A stretch of DNA of 64,000 nucleotides from the NCBI RefSeq assembly GCF_014529535.1, contig NW_023503305.1:496001-560000 (forward strand), in the 5' to 3' direction. Numbering within the stretch: the first letter of the stretch is position 1; the number at the start of each line of letters is the position of its first letter. The notes under the pieces are model-generated. The model worked only from the letters and a program-made list of their open reading frames with translations, did no database searches and was not told the origin of the DNA. Shown here one piece after another: positions 11,633 through 21,537 of this stretch. The position numbers and the translations under genes were made by a program. The DNA is from Bradysia coprophila. Taxonomy: Eukaryota > Arthropoda > Insecta > Diptera > Sciaridae.

Positions 11633-11865
11633 ATGGTCGCCTTGATGTCTGATACAACCCATAGCCACAATAAATAGGTTTTAGTAAGAAATTGTTTGAA
11701 GTTTGCTAGAGGCCGAACGCTAATTCCAATCTTTTGTTCGGATACGTCCTGGTATTTCTGGTACTGAGACATGATTCGAGATTGGAGTATGATCCAGCAC
11801 GTCTTTCTACTTTCGTTTTCGACGATTTTCACCACAGGCGTTCGACCGGAGAGTCCTACTGCCAT
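11633..11865 (-). CDS. Possible small gene of unknown function (5' part of a 158-codon ORF)
   Basis: A minus-strand ORF begins with ATG at 11865 (MAVGLSGRTPVVKIVENESR...) and stays open to 11389, where it runs antisense to the last exon of mRpS23. Only the first 77 or so codons lie outside mRpS23; the coordinates given cover that part. Its composition looks protein-like (KIVENESRKTCWIILQSRIM, then a hydrophobic YLLWLWVV stretch). It begins only 84 bp after the stop of the THAP gene on the same strand, so it could be a second cistron or a short gene with an unseen intron. I do not recognise a family. The alternative is a chance ORF in the intergenic strip. Confidence 0.25.
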
Positions 11866-11949
11866 TCAAAACTCCAGTTTTGTTTACAAATTTTTATTTG
11901 AAATTGATCCGTGAACAGACCCGTCAACCATACGACGACACACCACAAT

Positions 11950-13233
11950 CTAAAATTCATCCTCCCAATCGATTTCCCTACCATTTTCACTCATCTCTTT
12001 CGCCCAGCTTTCCGCGTCCTTCTTCGGTGGCAAACGGAATCGTAGCTCCGATCGCATGTATTCGTAAATGTTGCTCTGAACGTTAAGCAATTCCACGGCC
12101 AGCGACTTCTCATCCGATTTATATTGACGATCCGTATCTCCGAACATTTCCATTCTCAGCAGAGCGACCATCGATGGGTTTAGATACTTTTTGATTCCAT
12201 TGAAGAGTTGAATTTTCGTTTTCGTTGGTCCAGCTTCGATTGTATTCCGGGATGGTTTGTCGTTTGCGTTTTGTGTGAGCGGTGTTTGTTGCAGTAACAA
12301 TGCTGATTGCTTTGAAGCCACTGAGTCCTCCAGTTTGTCCAATTTATCGGAGATGATTTTCTTGAGGTCGGCAATTTCCTTCTTTTGCTTTTCCATTGTG
12401 TCCGAGAAAATTGACTTATCCACCAAATTGTCTGTTTCAAAGAGTTTTGGACGTTTTGGTGCGAATTCCAAATATTCAATTTCAGGCTCATCATAGTCTA
12501 CTTTAACTGCAATATCTTTGCTGATTGCACGATCATTTTGAATTTTGCTTTTCACTGCTGGCTGAATTTTCCTTTTTAATTTCGTATACGTTGGTGCTGC
12601 ATCACTTTCACAATCCGGATCGAAACGATTAATGTCGACTTTCGTCAGCGTTATTCCGTTCAAAAGTGTAGGCTCATCGGCTTCACTTTCGATGATCGTT
12701 TGCTCGCTGATTTCGACCGACTCGTTCAGGTCTTCCTCTTGACATTGATCCGCAAACTCAAACGTTGCTGCCTCAACGAAGTTATCGGAAGCGGTTGGTT
12801 CTTCCCGCAGGGCACTCGCTGATTGAACTTTGCTCGCTCTATTGTTCAGCAGTTTGACTGTTGAATTGTATGTTGGTGGTTCGTAATGCTTGCTTGTTTT
12901 GACCTTTTGAACATCGTAAATGGTTGGGTTTGATTGATCGATTTGCAGATCAACTATTTCGCCACTCTTTGCTCGGAGCAATGTTGGAATGGCAAATTTA
13001 GTGAGACGTTCGTGTTTGATGTTCATGAAGCACGGCTCTTTGAAGTGAGTTTCGCACACAACTTTGTTACGAAGCTGACTGATTGGCAATTGAAGAAATG
13101 CCAAATTATTGGAATATTCGGCCCATTTTTCACATCGCTGTATATCGCGAAATGGAAAGTGAAAGAAGTGCATTGACGGATTGTTCTGCGTACTGTTGTC
13201 ACAGTTTCGAAAGGTGCAGCGGCAGCCACCCAT
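11950..13233 (-). CDS. THAP zinc-finger protein with P-element-like C-terminal domain
   Basis: Single exon, 427 residues. The start is ATG at 13233; the frame is open slightly further upstream but from a GTG. Residues 1-86 form a THAP DNA-binding domain: C6-x4-C11, FFHFP (23-27), W37, the C60-x2-H63 pair and the closing AIPTLL (81-86, equivalent to AVPTIF). The middle is acidic and low-complexity, with a basic KRKIQP patch, followed by a coiled coil (MEKQKKEIADLKKIISDKLD). Residues 340-427 form a helical module (KIQLFNGIKKYLNPSMVALL ... YKSDEKSLAVELL ... YEYMRSELRFRLPPK). This resembles the N-terminal helical part of P-element-type transposases that follows the THAP domain, with the typical YxYxR...LP pattern. 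The protein stops there, so no transposase catalytic domain is present. It is probably a nuclear DNA-binding regulator. Confidence 0.8.
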   Translation of the reverse strand: MGGCRCTFRNCDNSTQNNPSMHFFHFPFRDIQRCEKWAEYSNNLAFLQLPISQLRNKVVCETHFKEPCFMNIKHERLTKFAIPTLLRAKSGEIVDLQIDQSNPTIYDVQKVKTSKHYEPPTYNSTVKLLNNRASKVQSASALREEPTASDNFVEAATFEFADQCQEEDLNESVEISEQTIIESEADEPTLLNGITLTKVDINRFDPDCESDAAPTYTKLKRKIQPAVKSKIQNDRAISKDIAVKVDYDEPEIEYLEFAPKRPKLFETDNLVDKSIFSDTMEKQKKEIADLKKIISDKLDKLEDSVASKQSALLLQQTPLTQNANDKPSRNTIEAGPTKTKIQLFNGIKKYLNPSMVALLRMEMFGDTDRQYKSDEKSLAVELLNVQSNIYEYMRSELRFRLPPKKDAESWAKEMSENGREIDWEDEF

Positions 13234-13585
13234 TGTGTATTCCACTGCTATTGTATTCGTTTCGGGAAATGTCGTACGGTGTTGGGTCTACCGTCACAAA
13301 AAAGATTTCAAATTCAATAATTTTGGGTAAGCGGACGCGAAATTTTTAAAAACACAAACAAAATGACAGTAAATGTCAACATTTTGTGTTGTCTCGTGGA
13401 TTGCGCTCATTTCGTTGATTTTGTATGTTTTGTCCCAACGCAAAAAACTATAAACGGACATACCGGTATTATTAGGCAAGAGAGGTGAGCGGGCACAAAA
13501 CCTGATCGACCCTTTTGTCGACCCAGTTTGAGGAATGTTTTCCATTTTCTAGTCTAGTTTAGCAGTCATTTTGGATCTCTAAAAG
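13234..13585. promoter_or_regulatory. Upstream region of the THAP gene
   Basis: Non-coding stretch between the THAP start codon and a MITE-like palindrome. It probably contains the THAP promoter. No specific element was recognised. Confidence 0.3.
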
Positions 13586-13589
13586 TTGT

Positions 13590-13946
13590 AACAATAGACT
13601 GTAACAATAGACAATCAGAGCGAGAGAACCGAAGACTAGTTAATTATAACTTGCCTTGGGGTACTTGTCAAAATATTTCATTGTATTTCAACATGTTACG
13701 TTGAGAGCGAAAGGACCGAAGACCAATCTATTATAAGTTGTCTTGGGTACTTGTCAAAATATTTCTTTCTCTTTCATCATAACACTCTGTATTCCAAGGC
13801 AAGTTAAAATAAACTGGTCTCCGGGTCCTCTCACTCTCAACGTACCACGTTGAAAGAGAAGCAAATACTTTGACAAGTACCCGATGGCAGGAAAAAATAA
13901 TTAGTCTTCGGTTTTCTCGCTCTGATTATAACAGCCTATAAGCCAG
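13590..13946. mobile_element. Large palindromic MITE-like element built of repeated units
   Basis: The left half begins near AATCAGAGCGAGAGAACCGA (13613) and the right half ends with its reverse complement (CGGTTTTCTCGCTCTGATTA, 13909-13928). Each half is about 170-180 bp. Within each half a second copy of the unit GAGAGCGAAAGGACCGAAGA ... TACTTGTCAAAATATTT appears (13704 onwards), so the palindrome is made of at least four related units. A single unit occurs at 19862-19965. Short CAATAGACTGTAACAATAGA repeats lie at the left end. No ORF and no clear target duplication were seen. Confidence 0.55.
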
Positions 13947-14251
13947 AATCATCAAGAATTGCCTGAATCAATGTCAGCAATGGATGGCGTAGTAGTTCGG
14001 TGTAGTTCGGCTTAACTCGAGTAGTTCATCTTGACTTCTTTCCTCATAGACCATATGAATGAATGACCGGCAATCATGTAAAAGTGAAGAAAACGTTTCG
14101 GTTCTACCCGCTACTTTATAGGTATCTGTGGTATCGGTCGTTTCAAGCTGTCAAAAGCTGCCAGATATATTTGTGTCATACGCGGGGTGTCATATTTTGT
14201 CTATTTATTGTTTTGGTTGGAGTTTGAAGAGATTTCCCTCAAAATATCATT
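13947..14251. promoter_or_regulatory. Upstream region of the PRCC homologue
   Basis: Short spacer with the direct repeat GTAGTTCGGTGTAGTTCGG (about 13990-14010). Presumed promoter and 5' UTR of the PRCC gene at 14252; this is inferred from position only. Confidence 0.3.
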
Positions 14252-15352
14252 ATGTCCCTGGTAGCATACGGAAACAGTAGCGATGAAGATAGTGATGATT
14301 ATGATTCATCCGACGAGAAGCAGGAAGATAAATCGAGCTCAAGTAATTCCACTGCAAAGGAACCAGTTATATCAGCGACTGCAGAGCCAGCAGGTATTGC
14401 GTCAACATTAGCACTGAAACTTCCATCGCCGAAAAAACAGACGAGCAATAGTGTGATAGAAGAAGATGACGAATTCCTGCACAAAAAAGCTGTGCCCACA
14501 GAACCACCACCGAAACCTCCAGTCAAACGCGGCACTGTTCAAATTACTATACCAGCACTGCCGAAACAAGATGAACCGAAATTGAATAAAAAAGAGAAGT
14601 TCATTGGAGCACAACCGAATAGACCAGCAGGACTTCTCAATCTGTTGCCGAAACCTACTTTCGGTAGCTTCAGTAAAAAAGCGACTTCGATTGCTACTGA
14701 TGCCCATGCTTCTACAGCAACCGCTAAAACCAAACAGTCCAACGGATTTATACCGCATTCAGTCGCAAAAGTTGCTGCAACTTCGAAGAAAATCATACAA
14801 AAACCTGCAACTAACGACGACGGAAACAGTGGAAGCGACAGCAGCGATGATGACGACTATTTTTCATTCCACACAGAAACGAAATTGCCGGAAGTCAGCC
14901 AACAAGAAATAAATGCAATGGTTGCGAAAAAGGCTGCCGACATGAAAACGGCCACAACAACGTACCTACAGAGCATGGAACGACAGAATGTCGACATTGA
15001 AGCCGAAAGTGTCGAGAACGTATCCGAACAATCTCGTATCGATGATGAGGCACTAGCCGCACTTTGTGGTGCGAAGAGAGCGAGACGTGGCGATGGACCG
15101 AGTGTAGTCATCGAACTAACCGGCGATCAGGTGCTTCCGAATCGTGACGAATGGCTCAGAAATCAATTGCAATCGACAACCGAATATCAACCGAGAGGAT
15201 TGGTGGACGAGGAACCGGCTGCAGGTACACGAAAGAAACATCAAATCACTTATTTGGCTCATCAAGCCAAAGCGAATGAACAGGAACTGCAAGCGATGTG
15301 GGCGGCCAATAGACATACACGCAGACAAACTCAAAATAAATACGGATTTTAA
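14252..15352 (+). CDS. PRCC: PRCC homologue (proline-rich nuclear / splicing-associated protein)
   Basis: Single exon, 366 residues. It begins MSLVAYGNSSDEDSDDYDSS, the PRCC start signature (MSLVAYxSSDE), and ends RKKHQITYLAHQAKANEQEL ... WAANRHTRRQTQNKYGF. This closely matches the strongly conserved C-terminal PRCC block (KHQITYLIHQAK ... RRQTQAKYGF in mammals). The middle is low-complexity, with proline/lysine-rich KPPVKRGTVQITIPALPK and acidic DSSDDDDYFSFHTE segments (the FFSL-like motif of the family). Human PRCC is a nuclear protein associated with spliceosomal components and with MAD2B. The start is the first ATG. The poly(A) signal AATAAA (15351-15356) overlaps the stop codon, implying a very short 3' UTR or use of a later signal. 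Confidence 0.92.
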   Translation: MSLVAYGNSSDEDSDDYDSSDEKQEDKSSSSNSTAKEPVISATAEPAGIASTLALKLPSPKKQTSNSVIEEDDEFLHKKAVPTEPPPKPPVKRGTVQITIPALPKQDEPKLNKKEKFIGAQPNRPAGLLNLLPKPTFGSFSKKATSIATDAHASTATAKTKQSNGFIPHSVAKVAATSKKIIQKPATNDDGNSGSDSSDDDDYFSFHTETKLPEVSQQEINAMVAKKAADMKTATTTYLQSMERQNVDIEAESVENVSEQSRIDDEALAALCGAKRARRGDGPSVVIELTGDQVLPNRDEWLRNQLQSTTEYQPRGLVDEEPAAGTRKKHQITYLAHQAKANEQELQAMWAANRHTRRQTQNKYGF

Positions 15353-16443
15353 TAAAATAGTTTAGTTACCTAAAACCAGGTTGATTTTTCTTGAACGGGA
15401 GACTGTGACGTACTGGGCGCTATTGTCTCATACGTGAATGGTAGTCAAAAGGTGATCACGCGTCTAAAGATCATCCTGAATCATCGAACGATATTGTCAT
15501 CACCCCATATCATTTTATCAGGCTGCGCAGCTCCGTCGTGTGGTACAGTCCTAAAGTCTTATCTGCTGTAGAAACCAAGTCATTTTTTTAAAATCGCCGT
15601 CATCAAAAAAATACGGAACGCTCTCCCAATGCTTAGTGCGATACATGAACAACAACAGTCTTCTAGAAGTCTTATCTCCATTTTCCAATATAGCTCTAGA
15701 GATAGATTGATCGATAATACTTTTCTCGTAAAAAAGGGATTTACTGCTTCGCGGACGTAAAAAATCCCACTTTCGTATCTAAGCTGTTCCTCTTCCGTTT
15801 CACTGATTTCTCTAATTTAAATGGCCAATGACATAAATAAGAAACGAAGAGCTTAGATACGAAACTGACATCTTTTTCGTGTGCAAAACAGTAGCCAAGC
15901 GAAAAACAAATTGATTCACCCATAGCCAGTTTTCCTTTCATTCTTCTGTTTTAACGATAAATTTGCGCCCTACCTTTGACTGCTGTGCACTACCATCTCT
16001 AACTCACGGGTCCATGGATGGTTACAAATTACTTCAGGGGCACAAAGGCACACAAAGAACATGAACCTCTCCAACTTTCCGCATTCGCTCATGTAAAACC
16101 GAACCCAATAGTGAAACAGTTCTTAAGGAACTGAACTCAAATGTTATACAATAATGGAATGACAAACGCAAAGGACGTTGTCTTCGAAAATAAACTGCAG
16201 CTTTTGCATTGACCATCAAATTGCTTTAATTTCCAATGTTTCTTTTTCTTGTTTTGTATTTTCTCTTTCCATCCATTCTTTCCATGTGGTGTGAATAATA
16301 TCAACAAGTAACTAACACTAACCGTCCAGCAACAAAATAAATTAGTTTAAGCTTAATGACTAAAAATGGTACATTTTCTGTGTATGTTTATATAGTGACG
16401 AGTGGAGATTTTAAATAGTTTACTTTTACCAAATTCATTCGAT
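15353..16443. other. Intergenic between convergent PRCC and WDR37 genes
   Basis: No coding signal. It contains an imperfect inverted repeat (CTTTCGTATCTAAGCTGTTC at 15771; reverse copy GAAGAGCTTAGATACGAAAC, 15846-15865) enclosing about 40 bp. The two 3' UTRs must lie here. Confidence 0.45.
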
Positions 16444-18393
16444 TCAATTCTCTTTCGGTAAACTGATCGACCAGCCAAGGACCACACGATCGAAGCCACA
16501 CGAAAATAAATTGCAAGTGGCACCGATATCTTCACTCCAAGCAACGGATGAAACCATGCGACGGTGACCCTATATTCGTAACGGAAATTGTTTTACTCAA
16601 ATTAAATGGGACAATGAAATGGTGATACCTGTCGGCTGGTTCGTGGTAACCGCGCAACCCGTTGACCATTCAGATCGAACAGTCGAATGTGACGATTGTC
16701 GTGAGGAATGGCAATAACGCCATTATTTGATACGGCTAATCGGTTTACTGACGAATCTGTACGAATTGTCGTCAATGCTGACCTCATGTTTCTCAATTCC
16801 CAGATTTTAACGGTCCGATCATCTGAGCCGGACACAACTTTGTCATCACGAGTAAATACTGCAGATGTAACACTTCTAATAGTGGAAATGAAAACTATGA
16901 GATCGAAAGGCCGTGAGAGATACCACCTTTTGTACTAACTCTGTGTGTCCTTGAAATACTGAAACGGCAGGAATTGCGTCCCTAAAATCCCATAACCGAA
17001 ATGTTGAATCACGCGATGCTAAATATCAAAAAATATAAATTTTATCAGGTCGATCTCAAAAGGACGTCCAAAACCACATACCTGTGACTACCAACCGTTG
17101 ACTCTGATGGGACGATGTGTGTGTCAATTCACAATCATGGTTTAACGACTGTACCGGTTCCTTGGTTTCAACATCCCACAAAATAGCGGATCGGTCCCAG
17201 CTGGCAGTTACGATCTGATCGCCGCCAGGTAGCCAATCCGCTGCCACAACGACTGATGTATGCGAATTGGGACCGGAAAATTCACATAAAGGAGTTCGTA
17301 GAACGTCGACACGTTCACGTTCGTCAACTGGATCATCTTCATCGTCCAATTCTTCTTCCGATGAATTACCTTTACGTGAAGGCACTTCCCAATTGACGGC
17401 TCCCTGAAATTCAATTTAATTTACCATGACCACGTTGGAATCTACTTTTTCAAGTTTGGTTTGAGAAATATGACTTGAACTGATAACAGTCGTTGTACTT
17501 GAATACTTTCATGGGGTTGTAACAATGAAATGGTATTGTTTTAGCGCTACACTTTTGTCAGTTCAAAGGCACTATCGCTCATCATAAATAATGGGAACAA
17601 AATTGGTTGAGAATCTTGGTTTCTTCTACTTGTACCAAAAGCGGTTTTTGTTTTAGAGCACTAAAATCCGATCACTGATTTACCTGCCATATATGTGCCG
17701 ATCCATCACCACTAGCCGTTAACACGAGATCCTTATTCGGATGAAACTTTATAGAATTTACAGAGCCCGAATGTCCTTGATATTGCAGTAAACATCGTCC
17801 GCTTTCCACGCCCCATATACAGCAGGTATGATCAGCTGAAGCCGATCCAATAATCGGTTGTCCCGTCTTTGCTGTGACCTGCCAAACGCCATCCTTATGA
17901 CCGCTAAAATTCCTAACAATTGAACTAACAACTGATTGTTGGGCTTTGAAGCTGGACACGATGCGGCTGGTCTGAGCCCGGAGTTTATGACTAGCTTTTG
18001 ACTGACTAACTTTGTTACCCGCTGCTCCCAATTTCGATTTGAAACTTTTGCTAGTCTGTGGATCAGCTTCGTACAGTTCTTGGTGATATCGTTCACTCGT
18101 CGGCTGATTGCCACTCAACGAATCCAGTTTTTCTTGGACTGTGAAAATAGTGCGACAGATCATCCAGAAATTTGTGACAAGTGTTTAGGTTGTCTTAACT
18201 CACGTGCAATATTTTCTAGATAGAGCAGATCGAACTCTTTTTCGATTTGCGAAAACAGTAAATGAAGTCGGGCTCGAGCATCAGCTACGTTGGAAACGGA
18301 TGAGGAATCTTCGATCAAGCTGGACAGCCTTGATGTCCGTTTCGACATTTTCGATGATTTGCCCGACATTGTACTACTACTGTCCAATGGCAT
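16444..18393 (-). CDS. WDR37: WDR37 homologue (WD40-repeat protein)
   Basis: Six exons: 18393-18204, 18138-17684, 17403-17082, 17018-16940, 16875-16629, 16569-16444. GT-AG boundaries and phases agree, giving 472 residues (human WDR37 has 494). The Ser-rich N-terminus is followed by [20 protein letters not shown], a conserved family helix, and then [22 protein letters not shown]40 repeats follow: GHKDGVWQV ... [40 protein letters not shown] ... [63 protein letters not shown] ... DDRTVKIWE; and RLARLPR-like [17 protein letters not shown] ... [10 protein letters not shown]. An acidic insert ([15 protein letters not shown]) lies between repeats 2 and 3, as in the vertebrate protein. In vertebrates WDR37 partners with PACS proteins; that role here is inferred. 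The C-terminus ends soon after the last repeat. Confidence 0.93.
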
Positions 18394-19219
18394 TTTTAAT
18401 TTTAATAATTAATTAACTTAATTGTTTTGAAATTAAATGAATTATCGTCAAAAAAAAGAATTTTCTTTGCTCTGCTCGTTTTTATAGATTTTTCATTTAT
18501 TTTTGTTTTGTTATTGTGACGTTTTCTGAATTCTTCTTACTTTTCACATTAGTAGCATACTGTGGCTGTATGGCACGCGAGCCTTTCAAAATCACCAGAT
18601 AACAGATTTCAGATTACTCTTAACTCATGTCAAGATATGTAATGCTTCCACAACAAATAAATAATTCCAGCTATTGATTGAACACGCACCACTTTCACTT
18701 TTAAATCTAGTACTTCTAGGCATAGACAGTAAGTGGATAAAATTTGTGGACTAACAACATCTAACCGATTTTTTTTTTCTTACAGTCGTTACAATTAAAC
18801 TTTTTACATGCCAGCGCGCGGTAAGTTATGCTTGGTGTGCATTATACCTCGCTCCGCTCGTATGGAAAACTTGGGTCTAGTACTGAAAAAATCAACATAA
18901 CAATACTTGCAACACAACATGTACTATTACCATCTCTGCCATAGAGTTACACTCTATGATCTCTGCTATAACTGTGATGACAAAGTTAGTTGAACTACGA
19001 TGAAAATTCAATATTCTCATTTCGTAGTGTCATTCGAACAGGCTTAGTTTTTGCTTTCAACTGTACGAAAGTCCTTACACTCGTTCCGCTTCACTACTCT
19101 TACTCACTTAAATAAGTATGTGACCTGACCTACCAATGTGTTTGACGTCCTGCAGTTTTATTTGTTCCACATATAATTTCATCTGTTGCCAACAAAAAAA
19201 AAATTGAAAAAACCAAGCG
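18394..19219. other. Intergenic, 5' flank of WDR37
   Basis: AT-rich DNA with no coding signal. It contains the WDR37 upstream region and a GATCTCTGCTATAAC / CATCTCTGCCATAGA near-repeat around 18930-18970. Confidence 0.4.
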
Positions 19220-20085
19220 AACGCCCAGTTAACTAGGAACAAACCAGTTAATTTAACTGAGCTCGATGGGTGATATGTCAAAATTTCTACTCTCTTTTAA
19301 CACTTTGTTCACCAATCGAGCTCAATTGAAATTAATTGGGGCTTGCCAACTTTCGGCACCCTAGACCTTAGTCGAGGAATGCATCCAAATAAATTTCTAA
19401 AAATCCAAAACTGAATTCTAGATTTTTAGAAATTTATTTGGAGGCATTCCTCGCTTGTAGTAAAGTAAAGGGTGCCGAAAGTTGACAAGCCGCAATTATT
19501 TTGAATGTGTTCTGGTTTGTTCCTTGTTAACTGGACTTTTACATATATAGTGTTCAAAGAGAATGTCAAAAAGAGTGTTCACCCATCGATCTCAGTTAAA
19601 TTAACTGGTTTTTTCCTAGTTAACTGGATTTTTACATACAAATTTTGACGTATCACCCAACGGAATCAGTTAATTTTTCTCTCTTTTACGCTCTTTGAAC
19701 ACTGTATAAATCGACGTATCAACCCTTCGATACCAGCAACTGGTCATTTTTCTCTCTTTTAAATACAGTGGAAAAACCAGTTAATTCAACTGAGCTTGAT
19801 GAGTGACATGTCAAAATGTGTTCGTAAAACAGGGAAAAAACCAGTTAATTTAACTGATCTCGAATGTTGTGTTCAAAGAGAAAGTAATATTTTGACAAGT
19901 ACCCCAAGGCAAGTTATAATTAACTAGTCTTCGGTGCTATCGCTCTCATCATAACAGTCTATAGGCTAAATGCCAAAATTTCCACTCTATTTTAACACTT
20001 TACACAGAAATTTGACATATCACCCATCGGGGTCAGTTAAATTAACTGGATTTTCGCCCTGTTTTTACGCTCTTTTAACACTGAT
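19220..20085. repeat. Mosaic of short repeats (CCAGTTAATTTAACTGA family), with nested foldback
   Basis: The palindrome-like core CCAGTTAATTTAACTGA recurs in both orientations near 19244, 19600, 19789, 19838 and 20033, usually followed by (A)GCTCGATGRGTGAYATGTCA and TTTTAACACT. It looks like several partial copies of one MITE family inserted next to each other. A separate foldback (19331-19500) sits inside. A unit of the 13.6-kb element lies at 19862-19965. No ORF is present. Confidence 0.55.
19331..19500. mobile_element. Foldback element (about 170 bp) inserted in the repeat mosaic
   Basis: The left arm AATTGGGGCTTGCCAACTTT (from 19334) pairs with the right arm, whose outer end reads GTTGACAAGCCGCAATT. 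The inner arms are GAGGAATGCATCCAAATAAA and its reverse (TTTATTTGGAGGCATTCCTC). The arms run about 70 bp with few mismatches, apart from a few extra bases in the right arm, around a 16-bp loop. It is flanked on both sides by the CCAGTTAA repeat family, so it probably inserted into that family. Confidence 0.65.
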
Positions 20086-20586
20086 GTGGAACGAATGTAA
20101 ATGTAAAAACTTATATCTTGGGATCCTTTTAGGATGTTTTTGTTTTTTCTTGGCTGTAAATTCTTCTGTTGTGACGAATGTTAGGTTTTAGGAACAAGAC
20201 TCAAGTCAAAGCATTACTAAAAAAAACAAGTTAAATTTTACATTCAGTGTTTAAAGGCGACTCGCAACAGCAAATTCCACAAGTGCATCATCTCCATCAT
20301 TTGTACCATTGAGATACGAAATCTCCAAAGTCTACTGCCATGACCGAACGTGAATTTTATAATTATTTTGAATGGAGGCGGGCTGCTTATATGTGTCAAA
20401 GACATTCGATTCACACCATGAAGATTTTTTGATTAACCGTCTTGAACGGTAATAATGCAAAATACCCTTGAAACCAAACAGAGAAGTCGAAGAAGAATAT
20501 TCAACAGATTAAGAACAGTATTTATTGTGTATTGTGAACTCGTAAGATAAATTTATTGGAAGACTTTCATTAAATTGATACAAGAA

Positions 20587-20979
20587 ATGGTAAACCTGTT
20601 AAAAGGTGTATTAGTTGAATGGTAATGCTAGTAGATGGAAGCATTTTATTGAAGTACACAAATGACTGACTAAATTTTCTGTGGTCTTTTTACAGTGACC
20701 CGGCTATGAAACAATTTCTACTACATTTAGATGAGACGCTAGGTACGTTCTATATACTTAGCCTAACATTAACAGTCAAGCAAGACTGTTAATATAAATC
20801 GAAAACGGAATGAATTAATTTTCGCTTTGGAAATTTTAGCACTTGGCCGCAAATTCATTTTCCACGACCTTGACGACACACATTTGTTCATTTCACCCGA
20901 TATTGTGGAGGTACTTCAAGCGAAATTCGATGATATGATGGATCAGATCAGTTTTCCACTGCACGAGAAGACCAACTAA
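20587..20979 (+). CDS. Tfb5: TFIIH subunit 5 (Tfb5 / GTF2H5 / TTDA)
   Basis: Three exons, 20587-20621, 20696-20742 and 20840-20979, give 73 residues, the usual size for this family (71 in human). The sequence [20 protein letters not shown] ... LDETLALGRKFIFHDLDDTH ... VEVLQAKFDDMMDQISF aligns over its full length with GTF2H5 (human begins [20 protein letters not shown]). It stabilises the XPB/p52 part of the transcription and repair factor TFIIH. The start is the conserved MVN. No AATAAA follows before the next gene, 96 bp downstream on the same strand. Confidence 0.95.
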
Positions 20980-21075
20980 TAATTTCAATTAAACCAAAAC
21001 CAAATCAAAACAAAAAACCCCGAAAAAAAAACGTCGATCGAATTTCCCGTACAGTTTTGTTAACGTCCATTTAAA

Positions 21076-21537
21076 ATGAACCGTGAATCCGGACGCATCA
21101 AAGATGCCGATAAGAAGCGTGTTCTTGACGATGCATCGCGAAAGCGTCGAGCACGCAAAGCACTCGAAGCTCTCGAACAGGACAATTTCCATGACGACCC
21201 GCATGCCGATTTAGTGATGTCCAAGAAAGTGCCAAAATTTCAAGACAATTTGGATCAATCGAAAAACCGTAAAATCAAACGAAGAACGGCCGATTACATG
21301 AAGGCAAAGTATCGTAAAAATTTCATGCAACTTTTGGAAGAGGACAAACAAATCCAAGCCGACGATCCGAATTACTGTACCGCTCAAGTTGGACCGTCCA
21401 GTAAGCCAGATCGACATTTTTGCGCCGTATGCGGATTTCCATCCACTTATACGTGCACTTCATGCGGTACTCGGTACTGTAGCGTAAGGTGCTTAGGTAC
21501 ACATCAAGATACACGTTGTCTTAAATGGACTGCATAA
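21076..21537 (+). CDS. ZNHIT1: Zinc finger HIT domain protein 1 (SRCAP/SWR1 subunit)
   Basis: Single exon, 153 residues, the size of the family (154 in human). A basic/acidic N-terminus (SGRIKDADKKRVLDDASRKR) is followed by KVPKFQDNLDQ, KRRTADYMKAKYRKNFMQLL and a C-terminal HIT zinc finger: CAVCGFPSTYTC, CGTRYCSVRC, then HQDTRCLKW. ZNHIT1 belongs to the chromatin complex that deposits H2A.Z. The gene follows Tfb5 by 96 bp on the same strand. The spacer is A/C-rich and has no poly(A) signal. The first AATAAA lies after this gene at 21550-21555, so both ORFs may share one transcript. Confidence 0.95.
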   Translation: MNRESGRIKDADKKRVLDDASRKRRARKALEALEQDNFHDDPHADLVMSKKVPKFQDNLDQSKNRKIKRRTADYMKAKYRKNFMQLLEEDKQIQADDPNYCTAQVGPSSKPDRHFCAVCGFPSTYTCTSCGTRYCSVRCLGTHQDTRCLKWTA

